A DNA stretch of 64,000 nt from Bugula neritina (Eukaryota > Bryozoa > Gymnolaemata > Cheilostomatida > Bugulidae): NCBI GenBank assembly GCA_964035545.1, contig OZ037765.1, forward strand, positions 14,812,698 to 14,876,697, written 5' to 3'. The notes under the pieces are model-generated. The model was given only the letters and a program-made list of their open reading frames with translations, did not search any database and had not been told where the DNA came from. Of this stretch, positions 33,401-47,950 are shown in pieces (the first letter of the stretch is position 1; the number at the start of each line of letters is the position of its first letter). The position numbers were made by a program, and so were the translations under genes.

Positions 33401-34634
33401 AACATACTGAAATACACTGGAACATATTGAAACACACTACAACACATTGAAATATACTGCAACACACTGAAACATACAGCAACATACTGAAATATACTGC
33501 GACTAATTGAAATATACTGCAACATAGCTAAATATAATGCAAGATACTGCAACATTCTGAAATACACTGTGACATACTGAAATACACTGCAACATACTTC
33601 AACATACTGCAACATACTGCAACATACTGAAATACACTGTAACATGTTGAAATACACCGCAACACATTGAAATATACTGCAACATACCGAAATATATGGT
33701 AAACTACTGAAATATACGGTAACACATTGAAACATACCGCAAAATACTAACATACACTGCAACACACTGAAGTATACTGTAATATATATAGAAATGTACT
33801 GTAAAATACTTAAACATACGACAACATACCAAAAAATACACTGCAACATACTGAATTACACTGCAATATCCTGAAATATACTTCAACATACTGAAACAGA
33901 CCTAAAAACATTGAAATATACTGAAATACAGTGTAGGATATTGAAATACACTGCAACAATTTGGAATATACAGCAACATACCGAAATATATGGTAACCTA
34001 CTGAAACATGTTGCAAACTACTGAAATATACTGCAACATACTGCAACATAATGAAATATACTATAACACACTGGAATAAACTGCAAAATACTGAAATATA
34101 CTGTAACATACTGAAACATACTGCAACATACCGAAGTATACTGTAACATACTGAAATATACTGCAAGAAACTGCAATATACTGAAATACACTGTAACATA
34201 CTGAAATACACTGAAACATACTCCAACATACTGACATACACTGGAACATACTGAAATACACTGCAACATACTACAACATACTGAAATACACTGTAACCTA
34301 CTGAAATATGCTGTAGCACACTGAAATATACTGCAACATACTGAAATATAATGCAAGTTACTACAACATACTGAAATACACTGTGACATACTGAAATACA
34401 CTGCAACATACTGCAACATACTGCAACATACTGAAATACACTGTAACATATTGAAATACACTGCAAAACCTTGAAATATACTCCAACACACTGAAAGATA
34501 CGGCAACATACTGAAATATACTGCGACACATTGAAATATACTGCAACATACCGAAATATATGGTAAACTACTGAAATATACTGTAACACATTGAAAGATA
34601 CCGCAAAATACTAAAATACACTGCAACACACTGA
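30453..34634. repeat. 4,182-bp higher-order block, copy 2
   Basis: This is the direct tandem copy of about 26271-30452. Its end carries the private GAGGTAT variant at 34634, as at 30452, which marks the return to single-copy order. Directly after it the sequence changes to the short TA-run subfamily (TATATAGAAATG near 34650). The copy contains landmarks at 30611, 32665 and 33929, each 4,182 bp from a counterpart. Confidence 0.85.
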
Positions 34635-37600
34635 GGTATACTGTAATATATAGAAATGTACTGTAAAATACTTAAACCTATGACAACATACCAAAAAATA
34701 TACTGCAACATACTGAATTACACTGCAATATCCTGAAATATACTTCAACATACTGAAACATACCTAAAAACATTGAAATATACTGAAATACAGTGTAGGA
34801 TATTGAAATACACTGCAACAATTTGGAATATACAGCAACATACCGAAATATATGGTAACCTACTGAAATATGTTGCAAACTACTGAAATATACTGCAACA
34901 TACTGCAACATAATAAAATATACTGTAACACACTGGAATAAACTGCAAAATACTGAAATATACTGTAACATACTGAAACATACTGCAACATACCGAAATA
35001 TACTGTAACATTCTGAAATATACTGCAAGATACTGCAATATACTGAAATACACTGTAACATACTGAAATACACTGCAACATACTGCAACATACTGACATA
35101 CACTGGAACATACTGAAATACACTGCAACATACTACAACATACTGAAATACACTGTAACCTACTGGAATATGCTGTAGCACACTGAAATATACTGCAACA
35201 TACTGAAATATAATGCAAGTTACTACAACATACTGAAAAACACTGTGACATACTGAAATACACGGCAACATACTGCAACATACTGCAACATACTGAAATA
35301 CACTGTAACATATTGAAATACACTGCAACATACTGCAACATACTGCAACACACTGAAACATACGGCAACACACTCACATGTACAGCGACACATTGAAATA
35401 TACTGCAACATACTGAAATATGCTGTAGCATACTGAAACACACTGCAACACACTGAAATATACTGCAACATACTGCAACATACTGAAATACACTGTAACA
35501 TACTGAAATACACTGCAACATACTGCAACATACTGAAATACACTGGAACATATTGAAACACACTACAACACATATAAATATACTGCAACACACTGAAACA
35601 TACAGCAACATACTGAAATATACTGCGACACATTGAAATATACTGCAACATACTGAAATATGCTGTAGCATGCTGTAATATACTGCAACACACTGTAATA
35701 TACTGCAACATACTGCAACATACTGACATACACTGGAACATGCTGAAATACACTCCAATATACTACAACATACTGAAATACACTGTAACCTACTGAAATA
35801 TGCTGTAGCAGACCGAAATATACTACAACATACTAAAATATACTGCAACACATCGAAGTATACTGCAACATAGTCAAATATAATGCAAGATACTGTAACA
35901 TTCTGAAAAACACTGTAACATACTTAAATACACTGCAACATACTGCAACATACTGAAATACACTGCAACACATTGAAATAAACCGCAACATACTTAAATA
36001 TACGGTAACATACTGAAATATACTGTAACTCATTGAAAAACATTGCAACATACTGAAACATACTGAAATATGATGTAGCACACTGAAACACACCGCAGTT
36101 CACTGAAAAATAGTGTAATATACGGAAATGTACCGTAACATACTGAAATATACTGTAACAGACTGAAATGTACTGTAACACACTGAAATATACTGCAACA
36201 TGCTGAAATACACTGTAACATACTGAAATATACTGCAACATACTGCAACATACCGAATTACACTGTAACAAACTGAAATACACTCCAACATACTACAACA
36301 TACTGAAATACACTGTAACATGTTGAAATACACCGCAACACATTGAAATATACTGCAACATACCGAAATATATGGTTAACTACTGAAATATACGGTAACA
36401 CATTGAAACATACCGCAAAATACTAAAATACACTGCAACACACTGAAGTATACTGTAACATACTGAAACATACTGCAACATACCGAAGTATACTGTAACA
36501 TACTGAAATATACTGCAAGAAACTGCAATATACTGAAATACACTGTAACATACTGAAATACACTGCAACATACTGCAACATACTGACATACACTGGAACA
36601 TACTGAAATACACTGCAACATACTACAACATACTGAAATACACTGTAACCTACTGAAATAAGCTGTAGCACACTGAAATATACTGCAACATACTGAAATA
36701 TAATGCAAGTTACTACAACATACTGAAATACACTGTGACATACTGAAATACACTGCAACATACTGCAACATACTGCAACATACTGAAATACACTGTAACA
36801 TATTGAAATACACTGCAACATACTGCAACATACTGCAACACACTGAAACATACGGCAACACACTCACATGTACAGCGACACATTGAAATATACTGCAACA
36901 TACTGAAATATGCTGTAGCATACTGAAATACACTGCAACACACTGAAATATACTGCAACATACTGCAACATACTGAAATACACTGTAACACACTGAAATA
37001 CACTGCAACATACTGCAACATACTGAAATACACTGGAACATATTGAAACACACTAGAACACATTGAAATATACTGCAACACACTGAAACATACAGCAACA
37101 TACTGAAATATACTGCGACACATTGAAATATACTGCAAAATACTGAAATATGCTGTAGCATACTGTAATATACTGCAACACACTTTAATATACTGCAACA
37201 TACTGCAACATACTGACATACACTGGAACATACTGAAATACTCTCCAATATACTACAACATACTGAAATACACTGTAACCTACTGAAATATGCTGTAGCA
37301 CACCGAAATATACTGCAACATACTGAAATATAATGCAAGTTACTACAACATACTGAAATACACTGTGACATACTGAGATACACTGCAACATACTGCAACA
37401 TACTGCAACATACTGCAACATACTGATATACACTGTAACAGACTGAAATGTACTGTAACACACTGAAATATACTGCAACATGCTGAAATACACTGGAACA
37501 TACTGAAATACACTGCAACATACTACAACATACTGAAATACACTGTACCCTACTGAAATATGCTGTAGCACACTGAAAAATACTGCAACATATCGAAATA

Positions 37601-40600
37601 TATGGTAAACAACTGAAATATACTGTAACACATCGAAAAATACTGCAACATACTGAAATATACTGTAACACACTGAAATATACTGCAACATACTGAAATA
37701 CATTGTAACATACTGAAATATACTGCAACATACTGCAACATACTGAAATACACTGTAACATACTGAAATACACTGCAACATACTGCAACATACTGAAATA
37801 CACTGTAACATATTGAAGTGCACTGCAACACATTGAAACATACTGCAACACACTGAAACATACGGCAACATACTGAAATATACTGCAACACATTGAAATA
37901 TACTGCAACATAGTCAAATATAATGCAAGATACTGTAACATTCTGAAACACACTGTGAGATACTGAAAAACACTGTGACATACTTAAATACACTGCAACA
38001 TACTGCAACATACTGAAATACACTGCAACACATTGAAATAAACCGCAACATACTTAAATATACGGTAACATACTGAAATATACTGTAACTCATTGAAAAA
38101 CATTGCAACATACTTAAACATACTGAAATATGCTGTAGCACACTGAAATACACCGCAGTTCACTGAAAAATAGTGTAATATACGGAAATGTACCGTAACA
38201 TACTGAAATATACTGTAACAGACTGAAATGTACTGTAACACACTGAAATATACTGCAACATGCTGAAATACACTGTAACATACTGAAATATACTGCAACA
38301 TACTGCAACATACCGAATTACACTGTAACAAACTGAAATACACTCCAACATACTACAACATACTGAAATACACTGTAACATACCGAAATATATGGTAAAC
38401 TACTGAAATATACGGTAACACATTGAAACATACCGCAAAATACTAAAATACACTGCAACACACTGAAGTATACTGTAATATATATAGAAATGTACTGTAA
38501 AATACTTAAACATACGACAACATACCAGAAAATATACTGCAACATACTGAATTACACTGCAATATCCTGAAATATACTTCAACATACTGAAACATACCTA
38601 AAAACATTGAAATATACTGAAATACAGTGTAGGATATTGAAATACACTGCAACAATTTGGAACATACAGCAACATACCGAAATATATGGTAACCTACTGA
38701 AATATGTTGCAAACTACTGAAATATACTGCAACATACTGCAACATAATGAAATCTACTATAACACACTGAAATAAACTGCAAAATACTGAAATATACTGT
38801 AACATACTGAAACATACTGCAACATACCGAAATATACTGTAACATACTGAAATATACTGCAAGAAACTGCAATATACTGAAATACACTGTAACATACTGA
38901 AATACACTGCAACATACTGCAACATACTGACATACACTGGAACATACTGAAATACACTGCAACATATTACAACATACTGAAATACACTGTAACCTACTGA
39001 AATATGCTGTAGCACACTGAAATATACTGCAACATACTGAAATATAATGCAAGTTACTACAACATACTGAAATACACTGTGACATACTGAAATACACTGC
39101 AACATACTGCAACATACTGCAACATACTGAAATACACTGTAACATATTGAAATACACTGCAAAACCTTGAAATATACTCCAACACACTGAAGTATACGGC
39201 AACATACTGAAATATACTGCGACACATTGAAATATACTGAAATATAATGAAAGTTACTACAACATACTGAAATACACTGTAACATACTGAAATATACTGC
39301 AACATACTGCATCATACTGAAATACACTGTAACATACTGAAATACACTGCAACATACTGCAACATACTGAAATACACTGGAACATATTGAAACACACTAC
39401 AACACATTGAAATATACTGCAACACACTGAAACATACGGCAACATACTGAAATATACTGCAACACATTGAAATATACTGCAACATAGTCAAATATAATGC
39501 AAGATACTGTAACATTCTGAAACACACTGTGAGATACTGAAAAACACTGTGACATACTTAAATACACTGCAACATACTGCAACATACTGAAATACACTGC
39601 AACACATTGAAATAAACCGCAACATACTTAAATATACGGTAACATACTGAAATATACTGTAACTCATTGAAAAACATTGCAACATACTGAAACATACTGA
39701 AATATGCTGTAGCACACTGAAATACACCGCAGTTCACTGAAAAATAGTGTAATATACGGAAATGTACCGTAACATACTGAAATATACTGTAACAGACTGA
39801 AATGTACTGTAACACACTGAAATATACAGCAACATGCTGAAATACACTGTAACATACTGAAATACACTGCAACATACTACAACATACCGAATTACACTGT
39901 AACAAACTGAAATACACTCCAACATACTACAACATACTGAAATACACTGTAACATATTGAAATACACCGCAACACATTGAAATATACTGCAACATACCGA
40001 AATATATGGTAAACTACTGAAATATACGGTAACACATTGAAACATACCGCAAAATTCTAAAATACACTGCAACACACTGGAGTATACTGTAATATATATA
40101 GAAATGTACTGTAAAATACTTAAACATACGACAACATACCAAAAAATATACTGCAACATACTGAATTACACTGCAATATCCTGAAATATACTTCAACATA
40201 CTGAAACATACCTAAAAAAATTGAAATATACTGAAATACAGTGTAGGATATTGAAATACACTGCAACAATTTGGAATATACAGCAACATACCGAAATATA
40301 TGGTAACCTACTGAAATATGTTGCAAACTACTGAAATATACTGCAACATACTGCAACATAATGAAATATACTATAACACACTGGAATAAACTGCAAAATA
40401 CTGAAATATACTGTAACATACTGAAACATACTGCAACATACCGAAATATACTGTAACATACCTAAATATACTGCAAGAAACTGCAATATACTGAAATACA
40501 CTGTAACATACTGAAATACACTGCAACATACTGCAACATACTGACATACACTGGAACATACTGAAATACACTGCAACATACTACAACATACTGAAATACA

Positions 40601-43600
40601 CTGTAACCTACTGAAATATGCTGTAGCACACTGAAATATACTGCAACATACTGAAATATAATGCAAGTTACTACAACATACCGAAATACACTGTGACATA
40701 CTGAAATACACTGCAACATACTGCAACATACTGCAACATACTGAAATACACTGTAACATATTGAAATACACTGCAAAACCTTGAAATATACTCCAACACA
40801 CTGAAGTATACGGCAACATACTGAAATATACTGCGACACATTGAAATATACTGCAACGTACTGAAATATGCTGTAGCATACTGAAATATACTGTAACACA
40901 CTGTAATATACTGCAACATACTGCAACATACTGACATACACTGGAACATACTGAAATACATTCCAACATACTACAACATACTGAAATACACTGTAACCTA
41001 CTGAAATATGCTGTAGCACACTGAAATATACTGCAACATACTGAAAGATAATGAAAGTTACTACAACATACTGAAATACACTGTGACATACTGAGATACA
41101 CTGCAACATACTGCAACCTACTGCAACATACTGAAATACACTGTAACAGACTGAAATGTACTGTAACACACTGACATATCCTGCAACACATTGAAATATA
41201 CCGCAACATACTGAAATATGCTGTAGCACACTGAAATACACTGCAACTCACTATAATATAGTGTAATATACAGAAATGTACTGTAACATACTGAAATATA
41301 CTGTAACATACTGAAATCTACTGCAACATACTGAAGTACACTGCAACATACTGCAACATACGGAAATACACTGTAACATATTGAAATACACGACAACACA
41401 TTGAAATATACTGCAACAGACTGAAGGATACGGCAACATACTGAAATATACTGCGACACATTGAAATATACTGCAACATACTGAAATATGCTGTAGCATA
41501 CTGAAATATACTGTAACACACTGTAAAATACTGCAACATACTGCAACATACTGACATACACTGGAACATACTGAAATACACTGCAACATACTACAAAATA
41601 CTGAAATACGCTGTACCCTACTGAAATATGCTGTAGCACACTGAAGAATACTGCAACATACTGAAATATAATGCAAGTTACTACAACATACTGAAATACA
41701 CTGTGACATACTGAGATACACTGCAACATACTGCAACATACTGCAACATACTGAAATACACTGTAACCTACTGAAATACACTGCAACATACTACAACATA
41801 CTGAAATACACTGTAACATTATGAATTACACTGCAACACATTGAAAAATACTGCAACATATCGAAATATATGGTAAACAACTGAAATATACTGTAACACC
41901 TCGAAAAATACTGCAACATACTGAAATATACTGTAACACACTGAAATATACTGCAACATACTGAAATACATTGTAACATACTGAAATATACTGCAACATA
42001 CTGCAACATACTGAAATACACTGTAACATACTGAAATACACTGCAACATACTGCAACATACTGAAATACACTGTAACATATTGAAGTGCACTGCAACACA
42101 TTGAAACATACTGCAACACACTGAAACATACGGCAACATACTGAAATATACTGCAACACATTGAAATATACTGCAACATAGTCAAATATTATGCAAGATA
42201 CTGTAACATTCTGAAACACACTGTGAGATACTGAAAAACACTGTGACATACTTAAATACACTGCAACATACTGCAACATACTGAAATACACTGCAACACA
42301 TTGAAATAAACCGCAACATACTTAAATATACGGTAACATACTGAAATATACTGTAACTCATTGAAAAACATTGCAACATACTGAAACATACTGAAATATG
42401 CTGTAGCACACTGAAATACACCGCAGTTCACTGAAAAATAGTGTAATATACGGAAATGTACCGTAACATACTGAAATATACTGTAACAGACTGAAATGTA
42501 CTGTAACACACTGAAATATACTGCAACATGCTGAAATACACTGTAACATACTGAAATATACTGCAACATACTGCAACATACCGAATTACACTGTAACAAA
42601 CTGAAATACACTCCAACATACTACAACATACTGAAATACACTGTAACATATTGAAATACACCGCAACACATTGAAATATACTGCAACATACCGAAATATA
42701 TGGTAAACTACTGAAATATACGGTAACACATTGAAACATACCGCAAAATACTAAAATACACTGCAACACACTGAAGTATACTGTAATATATATAGAAATG
42801 TACTGTAAAATACTTAAACATACGACAACATACCAAAAAATATACTGCAACATACTGAATTACACTGCAATATCCTGAAATATACTTCAACATACTGAAA
42901 CATACCTAAAAACATTGAAATATACTGAAATACAGTGTAGGATATTGAAATACACTGCAACAATTTGGAACATACAGCAACATACCGAAATATATGGTAA
43001 CCTACTGAAATATGTTGCAAACTACTGAAATATACTGCAACATACTGCAACATAATGAAATATACTATAACACACTGAAATAAACTGCAAAATACTGAAA
43101 TATACTGTAACATACTGAAACATACTGCAACATACCGAAATATACTGTAACATACTGAAATATACTGCAAGAAACTGCAATATACTGAAATACACTGTAA
43201 CATACTGAAATACACTGCAACATACTGCAACATACTGACATACACTGGAACATACTGAAATACACTGCAACATACTACAACATACTGAAATACACTGTAA
43301 CCTACTGAAATATGCTGTAGCACACTGAAATATACTGCAACATACTGAAATATAATGCAAGTTACTACAACATACTGAAATACACTGTGACATACTGAAA
43401 TACACTGCAACATACTGCAACATACTGAAATACACTGTAACATATTGAAATACACTGCAAAACCTTGAAATATACTCCAACACACTGAAGTATACGGCAA
43501 CATACTGAAATATACTGCGACACATTGAAATATACTGAAATATAATGAAAGTTACTACAACATACTGAAATACGCTGTGACATACTGAGATACACTGCAA

Positions 43601-46600
43601 CATACTGCAACATACTGCAACCTACTGCAACATACTGAAATACACTGTAACAGACTGAAATGTACTGTAACACACTGACATATACTGCAACACATTGAAA
43701 TATACCGCAACATACTGAAATATGCTGTAGCACACTGAAATACACTGCAACTCACTATAATATAGTGTAATATACAGAAATGTACTGTAACATACTGAAA
43801 TATACTGTAACATACTGAAATCTACTGCAACATACTGAAGTACACTGCAACATACTGCAACATACGGAAATACACTGTAACATATTGAAATACACGACAA
43901 CACATTGAAATATACTGCAACACACTGAAGGATACGGCAACATACTGAAATATACTGCGACACATTGAAATATACTGCAACATACTGAAATATGCTGTAG
44001 CATACTGAAATATACTGTAACACACTGTAAAATACTGCAACATACTGCAACATACTGACATACACTGGAACATACTGAAATATACTGCAACATACTGAAA
44101 TATAATGCAAGTTACTACAACATACTGAAATACACTGTGACATACTGAGATACACTGCAACATACTGCAACATACTGCAACATACTGAAATACACCTTAA
44201 CCTACTGAAATACACTGCAACATACTACAACATACTGAAATACACTGTAACATTATGAATTACACTGCAACACATTGAAAAATACTGCAACATATCGAAA
44301 TATATGGTAAACAACTGAAATATACTGTAACACATCGAAAAATACTGCAACATACTGAAATATACTGTAACACACTGAAATATACTGCAACATACTGAAA
44401 TACATTGTAACATACTGAAATATACTGCAACATACTGCAACATACCGAAATACACTGTAACATACTGAAATACACTGCAACATACTGCAACATACTGAAA
44501 TACATTGGAACATATTGAAACACACTACAACACATTAAAATATACTGCAACACACTGAAACATACGGCAACATACTGAAATATACTGCAAAACATCTAAA
44601 TATACTGCTACATACTGAAACATGCTGTAGCATACTGAAATACACTGCAACACACTGAAGTATACTGTAATATACAGAAATGTACTGTAACATACTGAAA
44701 CGTACGTCAACATACTGAAATGTACTCCAACATGCTGAACTATACTGCAACATACTGAAATACACTGTAATATACTGAATTAAACTGCAACATACTGCAA
44801 CATACTGAAATAAGCTGTACCATATTGAAATACACTACAACACATTGTAATACACTGCAACATACTGAACCATACGGCAACATACTGAAATATACTGCAA
44901 CACATTGAAATATACTGCAACATAGTCAAATATAACGCAAGATACTGTAACATTCGGAAAAACACTGTGACATACTGAAATACACTGCAACATACTGCAA
45001 CATACTGCAACATACTGAAATACACTGCAACACATTGAAATAAACCGCAACATACTTAAATATACGGTAACATACTGAAATATACTGTAACTCATTGAAA
45101 AACATTGCAACATACTGAAACATACTGAAATATGCTGTAGCACACTGAAATACACCGCAGTTCACTGAAAAATAGTGTAATATACGGAAATATACCGTAA
45201 CATACTGAAATATACTGTAACAGACTGAAATGTACTGTAACACACTGAAATATACTGCAACATGCTGAAATACACCGTAACATACTGAAATATACTGCAA
45301 CATACTGCAACATACCGAATTACACTGTAACAAACTGAAATACACTCCAACAAACTACAACATACTGAAATACACTGTAACATATTGAAATACACCGCAA
45401 CACATTGAAATATACTGCAACATACCGAAATATATGGTAAACTACTGAAATATACTGTAACACATTGAAACATACCGCAAAATACTAAAATACACTGCAA
45501 CACACTGAAGTATACTGTAATATATAGAAATGTACTGTAAAATACTTAAACATATGACAACATACCAAAAAATATACTGTAACATACTGAATTACACTGC
45601 AATACCCTGAAATATACTTCAACATACTGAAACATACCTAAAAACCTTGAAATATACTCAAATACAGTGTAGGATATTGAAATACACTGCAACAATTTGG
45701 AATATACAGCAACATACCGAAATATATGGTAACCTACTGAAATATGTTGCAAACTACTGAAATATACTGCAACATACTGCAACATAATGAAATATACTAT
45801 AACACACTGGAATAAACTGCAAAATACTGAAATATACTGTAACATACTGAAACATACTGCAACATACCGAAATATACTGTAACATTCTGAAATATACTGC
45901 AAGATACTGCAATATACTGAAATACACTGTAACATACTGAAATACACTGCAACATACTGCAACATACTGACATACACTGGAACATACTGAAATACACTGC
46001 AACATACTACAACATACTGAAATACACTGTATCCTACTGAAATATGCTGTAGCACACTGAAATATACTGCAACATACTGGAATATAATGCAAGTTACTAC
46101 AACATACTGAAATACACTGTGACATACTGAAATATACTGCAACATACTGCAACATACTGAAATACACTGTAACATACTGAAATACACTGCAACATACTGC
46201 AACATACTGAAATACATTGGAACATATTGAAACACACTACAACACATTAAAATATACTGCAACACACTGAAACATACGGCAACATACTGAAATATACTGC
46301 AAAACATCTAAATATACTGCTACATACTGAAACATGCTGTAGCATACTGAAATACACTGCAACACACTGAAGTATACTGTAATATACAGAAATGTACTGT
46401 AACATACTGAAACGTACGTCAACATACTGAAATGTACTCCAACATGCTGAACTATACTGCAACATACTGAAATACACTGTAATATACTGAATTAAACTGC
46501 AACATACTGCAACATACTGAAATAACCTGTACCATATTGAAATACACTACAACACATTGTAATACACTGCAACATACTGAACCATACGGCAACATACTGA

Positions 46601-47950
46601 AATATACTGCAACACATTGAAATATACTGCAACATAGTCAAATATAACGCAAGATACTGTAACATTCGGAAAAACACTGTGACATACTGAAATACACTGC
46701 AACATACTGCAACATACTGAAATACACTGCAACACATTGAAATAAACCGCAACATACTTAAATATACGGTAACATACTGAAATATACTGTAACTCATTGA
46801 AAAACATTGCAACATACTGAAACATACTGAAATATGCTGTAGCACACTGAAATACACCGCAGTTCACTGAAAAATAGTGTAATATACGGAAATATACCGT
46901 AACATACTGAAATATACTGTAACAGACTGAAATGTACTGTAACACACTGAAATATACTGCAACATGCTGAAATACACTGTAACATACTGAAATATACTGC
47001 AACATACTGCAACATACCGAATTACACTGTAATAAACTGAAATACACTCCAACAAACTACAACATACTGAAATACACTGTAACATATTGAAATACACCGC
47101 AACACATTGAAATATACTGCAACATACCGAAATATATGGTAAACTACTGAAATATACTGTAACACATTGAAACATACCGCAAAATACTAAAATACACTGC
47201 AACACACCGAAGTATACTGTAATATATAGAAATGTACTGTAAAATACCTAAACATATGACAACATACCAAAAAATATACTGTAACATACTGAATTACACT
47301 GCAATACCCTGAAATATACTTCAACATACTGAAACATACCTTAAAACATTGAAATATACTGAAATACAGTGTAGGATATTGAAATACACTGCAACAATTT
47401 GGAATATACAGCAACATACCGAAGTATATGGTAACCTACTGAAATATGTTGCAAACTACTGAAATATACTGCAACATACTGCAACATAATAAAATATACT
47501 ATAACACACTGGAATAAACTGCAAAATACTGAAATATACTGTAACATACTGAAACATACTGCAACATACCGAAATATATTGTAACATTCTGAAATATACT
47601 GCAAGATACTGCAATATACTGAAATACACTGTAACATACTGAAATACACTGCAACATACTGCAACATACTGACATACACTGGAACATACTGAAATACACT
47701 GCAACATACTACAACATACTGAAATACACTGTAACCTACTGAAATATGCTGTAGCACACTGAAATATACTGCAACATACTGAAATATAATGCAAGTTACT
47801 ACAACATACTGAAATACACTGTGACATACTGAAATATACTGCAACATACTGAACATACTGAAATACACTGTAACATACTGAAATACACTGCAACATACTG
47901 CAACATACTGAATTACATTGGAACATATTGAAACACACTACAACACATTA
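34635..47950. repeat. Mosaic array segment between the recent duplications
   Basis: This segment has the same 10-bp units and the same landmark family as the left array, at 34791, 38625, 40239, 42933, 45665 and 47367. Landmark spacing is irregular (3,834, 1,614, 2,694, 2,732 and 1,702 bp), and I saw no near-identical large copy inside it. Sections resemble other blocks: 40.3-41.8 kb resembles 1-1.75 kb, and 44.5-45.8 kb resembles 1.75-3.0 kb. It also holds the longest stop-free minus-strand stretch (36376-37953, 525 codons), which I attribute to unit composition and not to a gene. Confidence 0.75.

Larger units (their letters stand above)
2895..47410. repeat. Landmark element, 24 dispersed copies
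   Basis: A run of about 45 bp begins CAGTGTAGGATATTG and contains the non-canonical AACAATTTGGAA. I read it at 2895, 4059, 6601, 8655, 11197, 13003, 15057, 16321, 17485, 20027, 22081, 24623, 26429, 28483, 29747, 30611, 32665, 33929, 34791, 38625, 40239, 42933, 45665 and 47367. Copies share their flanks: AAAAACATTGAAATATACTG before, and an ATATATGGTAAC variant about 50 bp after. It departs from the A/B pattern (two adjacent A units precede it) and is useful for counting blocks. It is absent before 2895 and after 47367. Confidence 0.88.

Noticed and set aside
36376-37953. 525-codon minus-strand ORF and the hundreds of similar ORFs across the array
   Set aside because: They overlap in all three minus frames, follow the repeat units, end wherever the unit pattern changes, and contain only the repeat peptide. 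The unit composition fully explains them.
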